Shown here: positions 7,844 through 15,457 of the stretch, in pieces
Layout: the number at the start of each line of letters is the position of its first letter
How positions within the stretch are numbered: the first letter of the stretch is position 1
Origin: JAHKLT01 sp046197865
Lineage (GTDB): Archaea > Methanobacteriota > Methanobacteria > Methanobacteriales > Methanobacteriaceae
Direction of reading: 5' to 3'
DNA: 64,000 nucleotides
NCBI RefSeq assembly: GCF_046197865.1
Contig: NZ_CP166990.1
Location: 1,116,001 to 1,180,000, forward strand
Notes under the pieces: generated by a model
Told to the model about the DNA's origin: nothing
What the model saw: only the letters and a program-made list of their open reading frames with translations
The model's database searches: none
Made by a program: the position numbers and the translations under genes

Positions 7844-8977
7844 TTATAATAATTTACCTAATTTTAAAATAGCTTTTGGTGAAATACTAACTAATCTTTT
7901 TAAAACATCCAATAAATTCATATTATAAAAAGATACACCTTCAAAACTAATAGCTATTGAATCAATTTCTTTATCATTTAATGAGAAGGCATAATTTCTA
8001 ACTTTTACAAGTTTATTAAAGTCTTCACCAAAATCATCCATAACTAATTTTCTATATCTTTTTAAAAAATCTCTAGAACAATCATTATTTTTTATTGCAC
8101 CAGCAGCAACTTTACCTGTATATCTAGCTCCTTTAATTGAAGATATAATTCCTCCACCAATAAAAGGATTATATTGACCTGCTGCATCTCCACAAACTAA
8201 AATATTATCCCTTATAGGATTATTAATTACTCCACTAATTGGAACTTTAGCTTCAACAACATCAATATCTTTTAAATTTAAATTAAAATAGCTATTAATA
8301 AACTTAAGCAAATATTTTTTATGTCCATCTCCTTCAATAGAAATACCTACTTCTACTTTAGAATCTTTAAGTGGATAAATCCAAATATACCCATTTGGAG
8401 AAATAGAACCAAAGTGAAACTCAATTTTATCCATATCAATTCCATTAACTAAACATTGGCAAATATTTGCATATTTTGAAGGTGATTTTATATTAAATGC
8501 TTTTGATACATTTGAAGGATACCCATCAGCTATAATTAAAATTTTACAATTAATTTCATAATCAGTATCATTACTTTGACATTTAACTTTATAACCTTCT
8601 TTAGTTTTCTCTAAAGATACTGCTTTAGTTTCATTTTTAATTTCACAACCTAAATCAATAGTTTCTTTTTTTAATTTTTGAATAAATTTTTCTGAATCGA
8701 TTAAATATCCTTTTTCACTTGAATTGATATTATCATTCGATAATGTTACTTTATTTTTATTTGGTGAGACCATAGCTAATTCTTGAACTTCATTTAATAA
8801 AGAATTTCCAACAAAAAGATCTAAATCCTCTAATCCAGATTTATAAACTAGTTGAGTTTGTTTATTTTTAAAGTTTTTATTTAATATTACTACATTTAAA
8901 TTTTCTAAGGCGATTGTTTTACCTGCTTCAAGGCCTGCTGGGCCTCCACCAATTATTAAAACATCAGTTTCTATCAT
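7844..8977 (-). CDS. Geranylgeranyl reductase family flavoprotein
   Basis: This 377-residue FAD protein has an N-terminal dinucleotide fold (TDVLIIGGGPAGLEAGKTI, residues about 4-22) and the second FAD motif ILVCGDAAGQYNPFIGGGI. It belongs to the geranylgeranyl reductase family, which in archaea saturates the isoprenoid chains of membrane lipids. Members also reduce other substrates, so the exact substrate is uncertain. The promoter region holds a TATA-like TTTATATAATTT and, between it and the gene, the inverted repeat at 9022-9037. Its 3' end has been duplicated at 7049-7212. Confidence 0.82.
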   Translation of the reverse strand: MIETDVLIIGGGPAGLEAGKTIALENLNVVILNKNFKNKQTQLVYKSGLEDLDLFVGNSLLNEVQELAMVSPNKNKVTLSNDNINSSEKGYLIDSEKFIQKLKKETIDLGCEIKNETKAVSLEKTKEGYKVKCQSNDTDYEINCKILIIADGYPSNVSKAFNIKSPSKYANICQCLVNGIDMDKIEFHFGSISPNGYIWIYPLKDSKVEVGISIEGDGHKKYLLKFINSYFNLNLKDIDVVEAKVPISGVINNPIRDNILVCGDAAGQYNPFIGGGIISSIKGARYTGKVAAGAIKNNDCSRDFLKRYRKLVMDDFGEDFNKLVKVRNYAFSLNDKEIDSIAISFEGVSFYNMNLLDVLKRLVSISPKAILKLGKLL

Positions 8978-9021
8978 AATATCTACTAATTATAAATTAT
9001 GTTTTTCTTCTTTAAAAAAAG

Positions 9022-9037
9022 TTTAGGTATGTCTAAA
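9022..9037. promoter_or_regulatory. Inverted repeat TTTAGG-N4-TCTAAA, candidate DtxR-type operator
   Basis: TTTAGGTATGTCTAAA is an almost perfect inverted repeat located about 45 nt upstream of the reductase start and just downstream of its TATA-like box, so a bound protein would block initiation. The core TTTAGGTATG recurs in the promoter of the DtxR-type regulator gene near 46680-46694. Metal-dependent regulation of the reductase gene is an inference from that shared motif. Confidence 0.35.
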
Positions 9038-9060
9038 TTAAATTATATAAAAAAATTAAA

Positions 9061-9447
9061 TTATTTTAAAGGAAGTAATCCTTTTTCTTTAAAAATTTCT
9101 TTAGCAGTTCCCATTGCATTAATAGCTGCAGGAAAACCAGCATAAGCAGACATTTGCATAATAATCTCAACAATTTCCTCTGCCTTTACACCAACATTTA
9201 AAGCAGCTTCAATATGACTTTTTAATTGTCCTTGAGGAAATCCTAAAGTTGTAAGAGCAGCTATTGTACATAGTTCTCTAGTTTTTAAATCAACAGTTTC
9301 CCTTGTATAAATTTCAGAATAAGGATATTCAACTACAAATCTTCCAAGATCTGGAGCAATATCTTCTAAGCTTTCAAAAAGATTTTCAATATTTTCTTCA
9401 TTAATATTTTTTAAAAGATCCATACCTTTTTTAAATCTATCTTCCAT
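9061..9447 (-). CDS. Carboxymuconolactone decarboxylase family protein
   Basis: This 128-residue protein has the CMD/AhpD helical domain: TRELCTIAALTTLGFPQGQL followed by SHIEAALNVGVKAEEIVEII. It lacks the CxxC of AhpD peroxidases (only one Cys in this region), so it is a gamma-carboxymuconolactone-decarboxylase-like member of uncertain activity. It lies 83 nt upstream of the reductase gene on the same strand. A second, shorter family member is at 21987-22301. Confidence 0.8.
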   Translation of the reverse strand: MEDRFKKGMDLLKNINEENIENLFESLEDIAPDLGRFVVEYPYSEIYTRETVDLKTRELCTIAALTTLGFPQGQLKSHIEAALNVGVKAEEIVEIIMQMSAYAGFPAAINAMGTAKEIFKEKGLLPLK

Positions 9448-9761
9448 TTTATCACTTAATATTATATTAAGATTTTAGAATATAAAAATAATATAGATAT
9501 TAAACAATTACCCAAAAAAATTAATTAAAAATTACAATAAAACAAAACCTTTATATAAATTAAACAATAAAATAATAGATAGTGCATAAATTAAAGATTA
9601 CTTATGATTCAATTATTTATTTAAATTATTAATTTATTTTGTAGTAAATATTTTTTTTCATTATAACTTTTTTAATTCTTAAATTTTTATTAAAAATTAT
9701 TCATTATGCATTACTAAGAAAAATAATCTTATTTTAGATTATTATTAAAGGAACAAATAAT
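9448..9761 (+). promoter_or_regulatory. Long AT-rich leader/promoter of the TRAM gene with hairpin
   Basis: This 314-nt gap separates the divergent CMD and TRAM genes. A CTTTATATAAATTA box lies near 9549-9562, which would give the TRAM transcript a leader of roughly 180 nt. An 8-bp hairpin, AATAATCT / AGATTATT (9722-9729 / 9736-9743), sits just before the AAAGGAA ribosome-binding site. Its position suggests control of translation, for instance by temperature; that is inference. No open frame was seen. Confidence 0.4.
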
Positions 9762-9980
9762 ATGTTTGAAGATAATTACAATGATAATAGTTCTTCCTGC
9801 CCTGTTGAAGTAGGAAGCGAATACGATGTTAAAATTGAAGGTAAAGGTAATTCTGGCGATGGAATAGCTAAAGTCGAAGGCTTTGTTATATTCATTCCTG
9901 GTGTTGAAGAAGGTCAAGAAGTGACTGTAAAAATCAACACTACACGCAGAAACTTTGCTTTTGGCGAAGTTGTAGAATAA
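9762..9980 (+). CDS. TRAM-domain protein
   Basis: This 72-residue protein is essentially a single TRAM domain, a small OB-like beta-barrel that binds RNA: GSEYDVKIEGKGNSGDGIAK, then FVIFIPGVEEGQEVTVKI. An acidic, Asn-rich N-terminus (about 15 residues) precedes it. Stand-alone TRAM proteins of methanogens act as RNA chaperones with cold-shock-like roles, a family-level statement. It is monocistronic with a long structured leader. Confidence 0.9.
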   Translation: MFEDNYNDNSSSCPVEVGSEYDVKIEGKGNSGDGIAKVEGFVIFIPGVEEGQEVTVKINTTRRNFAFGEVVE

Positions 9981-10110
9981 TATTTAAAATTAAAATATTT
10001 TTAGCTATTAATTTAGCTAAAATACATTCTATTTCTTATTTTTAACTTACAATAACTACACTATTAATGTCTAGAATATACATTTAATAGTTAAAAAAAA
10101 CTTTTTTTAC

Positions 10111-10356
10111 ATGATAAACAAAATTACAAAAGAATACGTTAAAAAATTCAATAAATCAAAAGACACACAACTAAAAATAACAACTAATAAAAACGAATAT
10201 TTAATTCAAAAAGACGATAAAATACACTTTAATAACAAAGAAAGCAATATAATCGTTGATTCTAATAAAACAAAAATACTTAATAAAGATATTATTACTA
10301 TTAAACCAGAATATATTTTAAATAGTAATGAATTATTTGAATCTTTATATTGTTGA
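10111..10356 (+). CDS. Hypothetical protein, 81 residues
   Basis: I do not recognise this protein. It is very Lys/Asn/Ile-rich, starts MINKITKEYVKKFNKSKDTQ and ends with a Cys, with no signal peptide, membrane segment or motif. The frame is open for 81 codons with codon use like the neighbours (AAA, AAT, ATA), but the ribosome-binding site is not clear. It stands alone between the TRAM gene and arfC. It could be a lineage-specific small protein or a chance frame. Confidence 0.4.
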   Translation: MINKITKEYVKKFNKSKDTQLKITTNKNEYLIQKDDKIHFNNKESNIIVDSNKTKILNKDIITIKPEYILNSNELFESLYC

Positions 10357-10459
10357 AAAAACTGATAATTAATTTTATCAAAACCCTTTTTTTAAATTTC
10401 ACTTTTCACATAATAAATTACTAATATTTTAAGATAATAATATAATAATAAGTGATAAA

Positions 10460-11125
10460 ATGAAACCATATGTAATACTTAATGCAGCTATGACATTAGA
10501 TGGAAAAATAGCTACTGAAACAGGAAGTTCCAAAATATCTAATCAAAAAGACTTAATTAGAGTTCATGAACTTAGAAAAGAAGTTGATGGAATAATGGTT
10601 GGAATTAATACTGTAATTCAAGATAATCCTCGTTTAACAGCACATAAAATTGAATCAACAAAAGAAGATAATCCTTTAAGAATCATTGTAGATAGTAAAG
10701 GAAGAACTCCACTAGCTTCAAAAGTATTAAAGCCAGATGCAAATACCATAATAGCTATAGCTAATAATTATAAAGATGACCTAATTTTAACAGATAGATG
10801 GGAAATGCTTAAAAATATGGCAGAATTTTACTTTAATGGAGAAAAACAAGTTGATCTAAAAGATTTAATGCATTATTTATATGAGAAAGGAATTAAAACA
10901 ATTATGCTAGAAGGCGGTTCTACATTAAATTTTTCAATGATAAAAGAAGGATTAATTGATGAGATTAGAATCTGTATAGCTCCAATGGTTGTAGGTGGTG
11001 TAAATGCCATTAGTCTTTTTGGTGGTGAAGGTATAAAAGATATGGAAGATGCAGTTAAATTAGAATTAACTGACTCTTATAATTTAGATGAAGATCTAAT
11101 ATTACATTATAAAGTTCTTAAATAA
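10460..11125 (+). CDS. arfC: 2,5-diamino-6-ribosylaminopyrimidinone 5'-phosphate reductase
   Basis: This 221-residue RibD-C/dihydrofolate-reductase-fold enzyme reduces the ribosyl group of the pyrimidine intermediate with NAD(P)H, an early step of archaeal riboflavin and F420 synthesis. Family motifs are NAAMTLDGKIATETG at the N-terminus, LRKEVDGIMVGINTVIQDNP, and the nucleotide-binding EGGSTLNFSMI. Length is normal. ATG 10460 follows AAGTGATAAA. The pathway genes arfB (28520) and ribC (57772) are in the same window but not adjacent. It is convergent with the methyltransferase at 11128. Confidence 0.9.
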   Translation: MKPYVILNAAMTLDGKIATETGSSKISNQKDLIRVHELRKEVDGIMVGINTVIQDNPRLTAHKIESTKEDNPLRIIVDSKGRTPLASKVLKPDANTIIAIANNYKDDLILTDRWEMLKNMAEFYFNGEKQVDLKDLMHYLYEKGIKTIMLEGGSTLNFSMIKEGLIDEIRICIAPMVVGGVNAISLFGGEGIKDMEDAVKLELTDSYNLDEDLILHYKVLK

Positions 11126-11127
11126 TC

Positions 11128-11880
11128 TCAATTTCTAGCTATTATAAAAGTTATTCCTGTTAAATCTTTTAAATCATCATATTCTTCTTTTTGACCATTT
11201 AAAAAATCTATAAAAAGATCTTTTTTATCTGGATATTTATTAATTAATTCTAAAGAACGTTTTTCAATTAATGCATATTCTTTATTAAAATCTTCTATAA
11301 AAATTTCATTATTATCCATTATTTCATCAATAACTTTAAAATCAGCTTTATTTACCTGATTAAATAATTCATTTTTACTTATATATTTAAAATTATCATT
11401 ACTATAAGCATCCGAAATAATTATAAAACCATTTTCATTTAAAATTGAAGATAGTTTAGAAATAGCTATTAAATAATTTTCAAAAATAGGCCCTGTAGCT
11501 CCTAAGATAATTAAATCAAATTTTGGTAATTTTTTAATTTCTTCTCTAATATCCCCAGTTGTAAATGTTGTTAAATGATCTACTTTTAGTTTTTTAGATT
11601 TCATTTTAGAAAATTCAATAAAATCTTCTAAACCATCAATTCCATGACACTTACAATTAAATTTTTGAGCAAGTTGAATTGATATTGCGCCTTTTCCACA
11701 TCCTAAATCTAAAACTTTAATGTTTGATGGATCTTTAATATTATTTTTAATTAATTTATAAATATCATCAAAAGGAGTTCCTATTTGCCAAAAATCTTGT
11801 AATAAATAAGAAATAAAAGGGAGAATATCTGAATTTTGACTGTCTAAAGAATTAGAAATACTATCTTCTAAAGAGTTCAT
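11128..11880 (-). CDS. Class I SAM-dependent methyltransferase
   Basis: This 250-residue protein has the SAM-binding motif VLDLGCGKGAISIQLAQKF at about residues 55-73, then an acidic residue (GIDG) and the DLIILGATGP strand typical of class I methyltransferases. The substrate cannot be told from sequence. Its start overlaps the stop of the PHP hydrolase gene by 4 nt (ATGA), so the two are translationally coupled. It ends 3 nt from convergent arfC. Confidence 0.8.
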   Translation of the reverse strand: MNSLEDSISNSLDSQNSDILPFISYLLQDFWQIGTPFDDIYKLIKNNIKDPSNIKVLDLGCGKGAISIQLAQKFNCKCHGIDGLEDFIEFSKMKSKKLKVDHLTTFTTGDIREEIKKLPKFDLIILGATGPIFENYLIAISKLSSILNENGFIIISDAYSNDNFKYISKNELFNQVNKADFKVIDEIMDNNEIFIEDFNKEYALIEKRSLELINKYPDKKDLFIDFLNGQKEEYDDLKDLTGITFIIARN

Positions 11881-12539
11881 AAAGATCTTTTAATTAAATC
11901 TTTAGGGTTTTGAGTTAATGCTTTTAAAGTTTCCTCATTAGTTAAACCTGCACCAATACCAACTTTATAAGCTTTATCAAAATCCATTAAATCTCCAGGA
12001 GCATGTGAATCAGAATTAATAAGTAAATTACAATCTAACTCTTTAGCTATTTTAGCTACATGACCATTAGCTAAACAATGACCTTTTCTACCACTAATTT
12101 CCAAGTAGATTCCATTTTCTTTAGCTATTTTAGCTTCATCATGTGTTATAAGACCAGGATGAGCTAAAACATCAACATGTTCAGATTTAACAGCTGCAAG
12201 ATTTGTTCCTTCCAAAACTGGTTCATTTAATGTTTCACCATGAACAACAACTATTTTTGCACCTAATTCTTTTGCTTTTTTTGCTAAAGGATCAATTGAT
12301 TCAGTTGGAACATGTGTAATTTCTGCACCCAATATTACTTGAATATCCCAATTTTTATTTACATCATCAATAGCTTCTTGAATATCTGCTATATCTTCAA
12401 CATTAGAATAATCAATATGATCTGTAATAGCTATTGCTTCATGATTTAATACAATAGCTCTTCTTGCAAGTTCTGAAGGAAGTAGCTCTCCATCACTAAA
12501 AATACTATGCATATGTAAATCAATTCTTTTTTTCTCCAA
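11877..12539 (-). CDS. PHP-domain phosphoesterase (histidinol-phosphatase-like)
   Basis: This 220-residue PHP-family hydrolase has metal-binding motifs DLHMHSIFSDGE near the N-terminus, AITDHIDYSN, VVHGETL, AHPGLI and INSDSHAPGD. The family includes histidinol phosphatase and other phosphoesterases; a short PHP protein of this type could act in several pathways. It precedes and overlaps the methyltransferase gene by 4 nt. A TCTCCTT-type ribosome-binding complement lies just upstream of ATG 12539. Confidence 0.8.
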   Translation of the reverse strand: MEKKRIDLHMHSIFSDGELLPSELARRAIVLNHEAIAITDHIDYSNVEDIADIQEAIDDVNKNWDIQVILGAEITHVPTESIDPLAKKAKELGAKIVVVHGETLNEPVLEGTNLAAVKSEHVDVLAHPGLITHDEAKIAKENGIYLEISGRKGHCLANGHVAKIAKELDCNLLINSDSHAPGDLMDFDKAYKVGIGAGLTNEETLKALTQNPKDLIKRSL

Positions 12540-12838
12540 AATTAATCTCCTTATAATATAGTTATTTAAAAATCTGTTTTTTATCTTATTAAATATTAAG
12601 TATTTTAAGAATAATAAGATATTCTCTTGTAATTTTATAAATTATATAGTAAGTACAATAATCTTATTTTACTAAAACATTCCATTAATAGATTTATTTT
12701 TTAATTTTAATATTATATTGGCTTTATTTATGAGAAATATTTAAATTTAATGAATATTAATTATAATACAGAGTATTTAATCTTCTTTCATATTCAAAAA
12801 TTAAAAAAATAATATAATTATAACATAAGTTGACTGAT

Positions 12839-12864
12839 ATGAAAGACTATACCACGTCTTTCAT
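12839..12864 (+). promoter_or_regulatory. 5' hairpin of the 21-residue peptide mRNA
   Basis: ATGAAAGAC (12839-12847) pairs perfectly with GTCTTTCAT (12856-12864) around loop TATACCAC. A TATA-like AATATAATTATAAC near 12812-12826 would start transcription at about this hairpin. Nucleotides 12849-12859 (part of the loop and 3' arm) are exactly complementary to 13156-13166, the predicted 5' end of the downstream small RNA. The ribosome-binding site follows 9 nt later. Confidence 0.55.
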
Positions 12865-12886
12865 CTTTTTAAAAGGAGGTGAGAAT

Positions 12887-12952
12887 ATGGGTTTAACCTA
12901 TATCATAATAGGAATTTATTATATTCTTATTGGATTATATTATTTAATATAA
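12887..12952 (+). CDS. 21-residue hydrophobic membrane peptide, type I toxin candidate
   Basis: An ideal AAAGGAGGTGA ribosome-binding site ends 5 nt before ATG 12887. The frame encodes 21 residues starting MGLTYIIIGIYY and ends with TAA at 12950-12952. The peptide is almost wholly Ile/Leu/Tyr/Gly and contains an internal repeat, IIGIYYI then LIGLYYL, a single membrane helix with regularly spaced Gly and Tyr pairs. Such peptides in bacteria are pore-forming type I toxins. The 5' hairpin and the complementary downstream RNA support this reading. No homolog is known to me; the toxin role is inferred. Confidence 0.6.
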   Translation: MGLTYIIIGIYYILIGLYYLI

Positions 12953-13153
12953 TCTTAAATATAGTTAAATAGAGTTTTTTTGGACATTTTGAGTATGTTA
13001 TACCATTATTATTTTCTCATATGTTAAAGAAGATCTTACCCTAAAAAGTTCCAAACAGAGAAAATTAAAGTCAAACAAGAAAAATTACATCATAAAATAA
13101 TATTTATAAGATATAAAAGAAAAATTTTATATAATATTAAATCATATTTTAAA

Positions 13154-13257
13154 TTAGACGTGGTATTTATTTCAAATTTTCATTCAACAAAATTTGTAGT
13201 ATTCTGTTGCAATAGTTTATATATTATTTATAAATCTTGCAACAGAATTTTTTTTTA
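13154..13257 (+). ncRNA. Candidate antitoxin small RNA 1
   Basis: A TTTTATATAA box at 13125-13134 predicts a start near 13153-13156. The RNA would begin with AGACGTGGTAT (13156-13166), the exact complement of 12849-12859 in the peptide mRNA. An 8-bp hairpin follows (CAAATTTT 13173-13180 / AAAATTTG 13189-13196). It ends in a 12-bp perfect stem, ATTCTGTTGCAA (13201-13212) / TTGCAACAGAAT (13237-13248), followed by nine T, like an intrinsic terminator. Length would be about 104 nt. Structure and complementarity are seen; transcription and function are inferred. Confidence 0.55.
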
Positions 13258-13309
13258 TTTAAAAAAAACATAATTAATTTTACAAATTAGTATTTATTGG
13301 TATTTTATA

Positions 13310-13600
13310 ACTAATATTATAAGTTTCATAATGAATACAATAATATCTTTTTAAGGAAATATTCTATTAATATATTTATTTTTTAATTTTAATATCATAT
13401 TGTCTTTATTTATGAAAAATTAAGTAAAATAATATTATTTAGTTAAAATAAAAGAAAAATTTTATATATTATTAAATCATATGTTATAATTGAAATGTGG
13501 GAGATTCTTCAAATTTTCATTCGGCAAAATTTGTAGTATTTTAGTTGCATAGATTTATTATTAGCTTTTATAAATCTTGCAACACAAATTTTTTAATTTT
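13310..13600 (+). repeat. Tandem unit B of accessory island (lacks the peptide gene)
   Basis: Unit B repeats the upstream flank of unit A (13360-13419 against 12679-12738) and then jumps directly to the small-RNA part (from about 13425). About 350 nt that carry the hairpin and the peptide gene in unit A are missing. It looks like a deletion derivative of a tandem duplication. Confidence 0.6.
13491..13595 (+). ncRNA. Candidate orphan antitoxin small RNA 2
   Basis: This copy of small RNA 1 has a TTTATATA box at 13461-13468, a predicted start near 13491, the same 8-bp hairpin (CAAATTTT 13510-13517 / AAAATTTG 13526-13533) and a terminator-like stem (GTTGCA / TGCAAC, plus AGATTTAT / ATAAATCT) with a T run at 13589-13594. 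Its 5' segment, TGAAATGTGGGAG, differs from RNA 1 and has no exact complement that I could find in the window. It may have served a lost toxin. Confidence 0.45.
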
Positions 13601-13619
13601 ATAATTTTTCTTAATATAA

Positions 13620-14021
13620 TTAAATTTTATATTCTTTCGGTGGATTTCCAGAAAAATCAGCTATAGTAGCTTTTCCTTCAATAGAATAAACTTCAAATAC
13701 TGGATTATCAGCTTTTTCATAAAGACCTTTAACTAATTCACTACTATTAATTACTTTTTCTTTAATTTTTAAATTATTAGTAAAATTAGCTTTTCCTGAA
13801 ATTCTTATCCATACAAATTCTGGACTAGCTGATGTTAGCTCTAAATCATTAGTTTTAATGAGTTCTTTATACATAATTTTTTCATTACTTGTACAAAAGT
13901 ATAATTTACCCTCATCTTCACACATAAATTGTACAGGCCTAACTTTTGGATTATTATCTAATCCAAGTGTTGCTAAGTATTGAATTGGATTTTCTTTTAA
14001 GAAATTTATTACATCATTCAT
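13620..14021 (-). CDS. Pyridoxamine 5'-phosphate oxidase-family FMN-binding protein
   Basis: This 133-residue split-barrel protein begins MNDVINFLKENPIQYLATLG, with KVRPVQFMCEDEGKLYFCTS, the pattern of small PNPOx-like flavin-binding proteins. These bind FMN or F420 and act as reductases of varied substrates, so the reaction is uncertain. The gene is divergent from the HxlR regulator at 14204, which probably controls it through the GTAAC repeats between them. A T-rich TTTTTAGGTATTT segment lies in its own upstream region near 14052-14064. Confidence 0.75.
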   Translation of the reverse strand: MNDVINFLKENPIQYLATLGLDNNPKVRPVQFMCEDEGKLYFCTSNEKIMYKELIKTNDLELTSASPEFVWIRISGKANFTNNLKIKEKVINSSELVKGLYEKADNPVFEVYSIEGKATIADFSGNPPKEYKI

Positions 14022-14154
14022 ATTTTTTACCTCTTTTAAATTATTTTAAAAATACCTAAAAAGTTATATTTTAATAAAAATATAGATAAGGTATAAGGTT
14101 TAAAGTTATCAAACCATGTTCTAAAATGTGTTTTATAATATTTAAATAGATTTT

Positions 14155-14188
14155 GTAACTGTTTGGTAACTAGTAACCATTAAGTAAC
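14155..14188. promoter_or_regulatory. Four GTAAC direct repeats, candidate HxlR operator
   Basis: GTAAC occurs at 14155, 14166, 14173 and 14184, giving centre-to-centre spacings of 11, 7 and 11 nt. In this AT-rich intergenic region a G/C-containing pentamer repeated four times in 34 nt is not expected by chance. The cluster follows a TTTTATAATATTTAAAT box (about 14131-14147) and lies 16 nt before the HxlR gene, where a bound repressor would block transcription. Function is inferred. Confidence 0.5.
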
Positions 14189-14203
14189 CAATAAAAGATT
14201 ATT

Positions 14204-14587
14204 ATGAATAATAAAAATGATTTTGCAAGTAAATGTCCAGTAGATAGAGCTATGGATTTATTAAATAAAAAATGGCATATTCAAATAATTAAAGATTTAT
14301 TTTTTGGCAAAAAACATTTTAAAGAGTTTAAAGAAGATAAGCCTAATTTAAGTAATAAAGTTTTATCAAATTGTCTAAAAGATTTAGAAAATAAGGAATT
14401 AATTAATAAAACTATTTTAGAAAATGGTAACTATACAGAATATTCATTAACAGAAAAAGGATTAGCATTAAATAAGGTTATTTATGAATTAGCTATGTTT
14501 ACACTTGAAAAATGTGATGATTTTAAAGATGATAAACACAAAGCAAATGTTGAAAAACTCTTTAAAAATACATTAGATATTAACTGA
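14204..14587 (+). CDS. HxlR-family winged-helix transcriptional regulator
   Basis: This 127-residue regulator starts MNNKNDFASKCPVDRAMDLL and contains the HxlR hallmark NKKWHIQIIKDLFFGKKHFK and LSNKVLSNCLKDLENKELI, a winged helix with an N-terminal Cys (Cys 11) used as a redox sensor in several family members. It is divergent from the PNPOx-like gene and lies just downstream of the four GTAAC repeats. A redox or electrophile response is plausible from family knowledge. The pantoate kinase gene follows after 6 nt, so they may share a transcript. Confidence 0.9.
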   Translation: MNNKNDFASKCPVDRAMDLLNKKWHIQIIKDLFFGKKHFKEFKEDKPNLSNKVLSNCLKDLENKELINKTILENGNYTEYSLTEKGLALNKVIYELAMFTLEKCDDFKDDKHKANVEKLFKNTLDIN

Positions 14588-14593
14588 TTAGTT

Positions 14594-15457
14594 ATGAAAA
14601 CAACTGTTTATGTTCCATCTCATATAACTGGAATTTTTAATATTAAAGAAGATTCAAATCCATTAAAAAAAGGTTCATTAGGTATTGGTTTTTTACTTAA
14701 TAAAGGAGTAATAACAGAATTTAAAGAAAGTTCTAGTGATGAAGTTTCTATAAAAATTAATGGACAGGAAGATAAATTCAATGAAACAATCATAAAAGAA
14801 ACATTGAGATTATTAGAAATTGATTCAGGATTAGAAATTAATCAAAAAATTGAAGTTCCTATTGGATCTGGTTTTGGAACATCTGCTGCATCTGCTCTTG
14901 GAGTAGCTATTGGAACATCAGAACTTTTAAATTTAAGTCATGATTTAACTAAATCTGGTCAAATTGCACATTTAGCTGAAATTAATTTAGGTTCTGGTTT
15001 AGGTGATGTAATAGCTGAAATGTCTAAAGGAATTATTCAACGTATCACACCAGGTGCACCAGGTTATGGACAACTTATAGAAATTCCATTTAAAGATGAG
15101 TTATTTGTAGCTTGTAAGACATTCAGCTCTATAAATACTAATGAAGTTATTTCCAATGATTATTATAAAAATAAAATTAATGAAATAGGAAAAAAGCTAT
15201 TAAATGAATTTAATTTAAATCCAAACTTAGAAAATTTCTTAAATTATTCTTTAAAGTTTTCAAAAGATACAAATTTAATAAGTTCAGAAATTTTAGATTT
15301 ATCTAATGAGTTAAATTCTCATAAAGATATTTTAGGTTCTTCTATGGCCATGCTTGGAAATACTATTTTTACATTTTCAAAAAATAAAGATATTTTAGAT
15401 AATCTAGAAGGTTTTACTACATATCAAATTAATAAAGAAGGTATAAAAATTGATTAA
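14594..15457 (+). CDS. Pantoate kinase (archaeal GHMP kinase)
   Basis: This 287-residue GHMP-superfamily kinase matches archaeal pantoate kinase, which phosphorylates pantoate in the archaeal CoA pathway. The ATP-binding motif PIGSGFGTSAASALGVAIG lies around residues 93-111. The N-terminus (TVYVPSHITGIFNIKEDSNP) is typical of the family. It starts 6 nt after the HxlR gene and its 3' end overlaps the next methyltransferase gene by 8 nt. The archaeal dephospho-CoA kinase of the same pathway is at 34443-34943. Confidence 0.82.
   Translation: MKTTVYVPSHITGIFNIKEDSNPLKKGSLGIGFLLNKGVITEFKESSSDEVSIKINGQEDKFNETIIKETLRLLEIDSGLEINQKIEVPIGSGFGTSAASALGVAIGTSELLNLSHDLTKSGQIAHLAEINLGSGLGDVIAEMSKGIIQRITPGAPGYGQLIEIPFKDELFVACKTFSSINTNEVISNDYYKNKINEIGKKLLNEFNLNPNLENFLNYSLKFSKDTNLISSEILDLSNELNSHKDILGSSMAMLGNTIFTFSKNKDILDNLEGFTTYQINKEGIKID

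Larger units (their letters stand above)
12640..13258 (+). repeat. Tandem unit A of accessory island (complete, with peptide gene)
   Basis: Unit A contains an upstream flank (12679-12738, TTTATTTTTTAATTTTAATA core), the peptide transcript with its hairpin, and a terminator-bearing RNA. The flank and RNA recur in unit B (13310-13600) with about 80-85% identity. The unit lies between the PHP gene and the PNPOx-like gene in a 1,080-nt stretch without ordinary genes. Confidence 0.6.

Noticed and set aside
12540..13619. Possible CRISPR array in the repeat-rich island
   Set aside because: There are only two diverged units of several hundred nt, no short regularly spaced repeats, and no cas genes.
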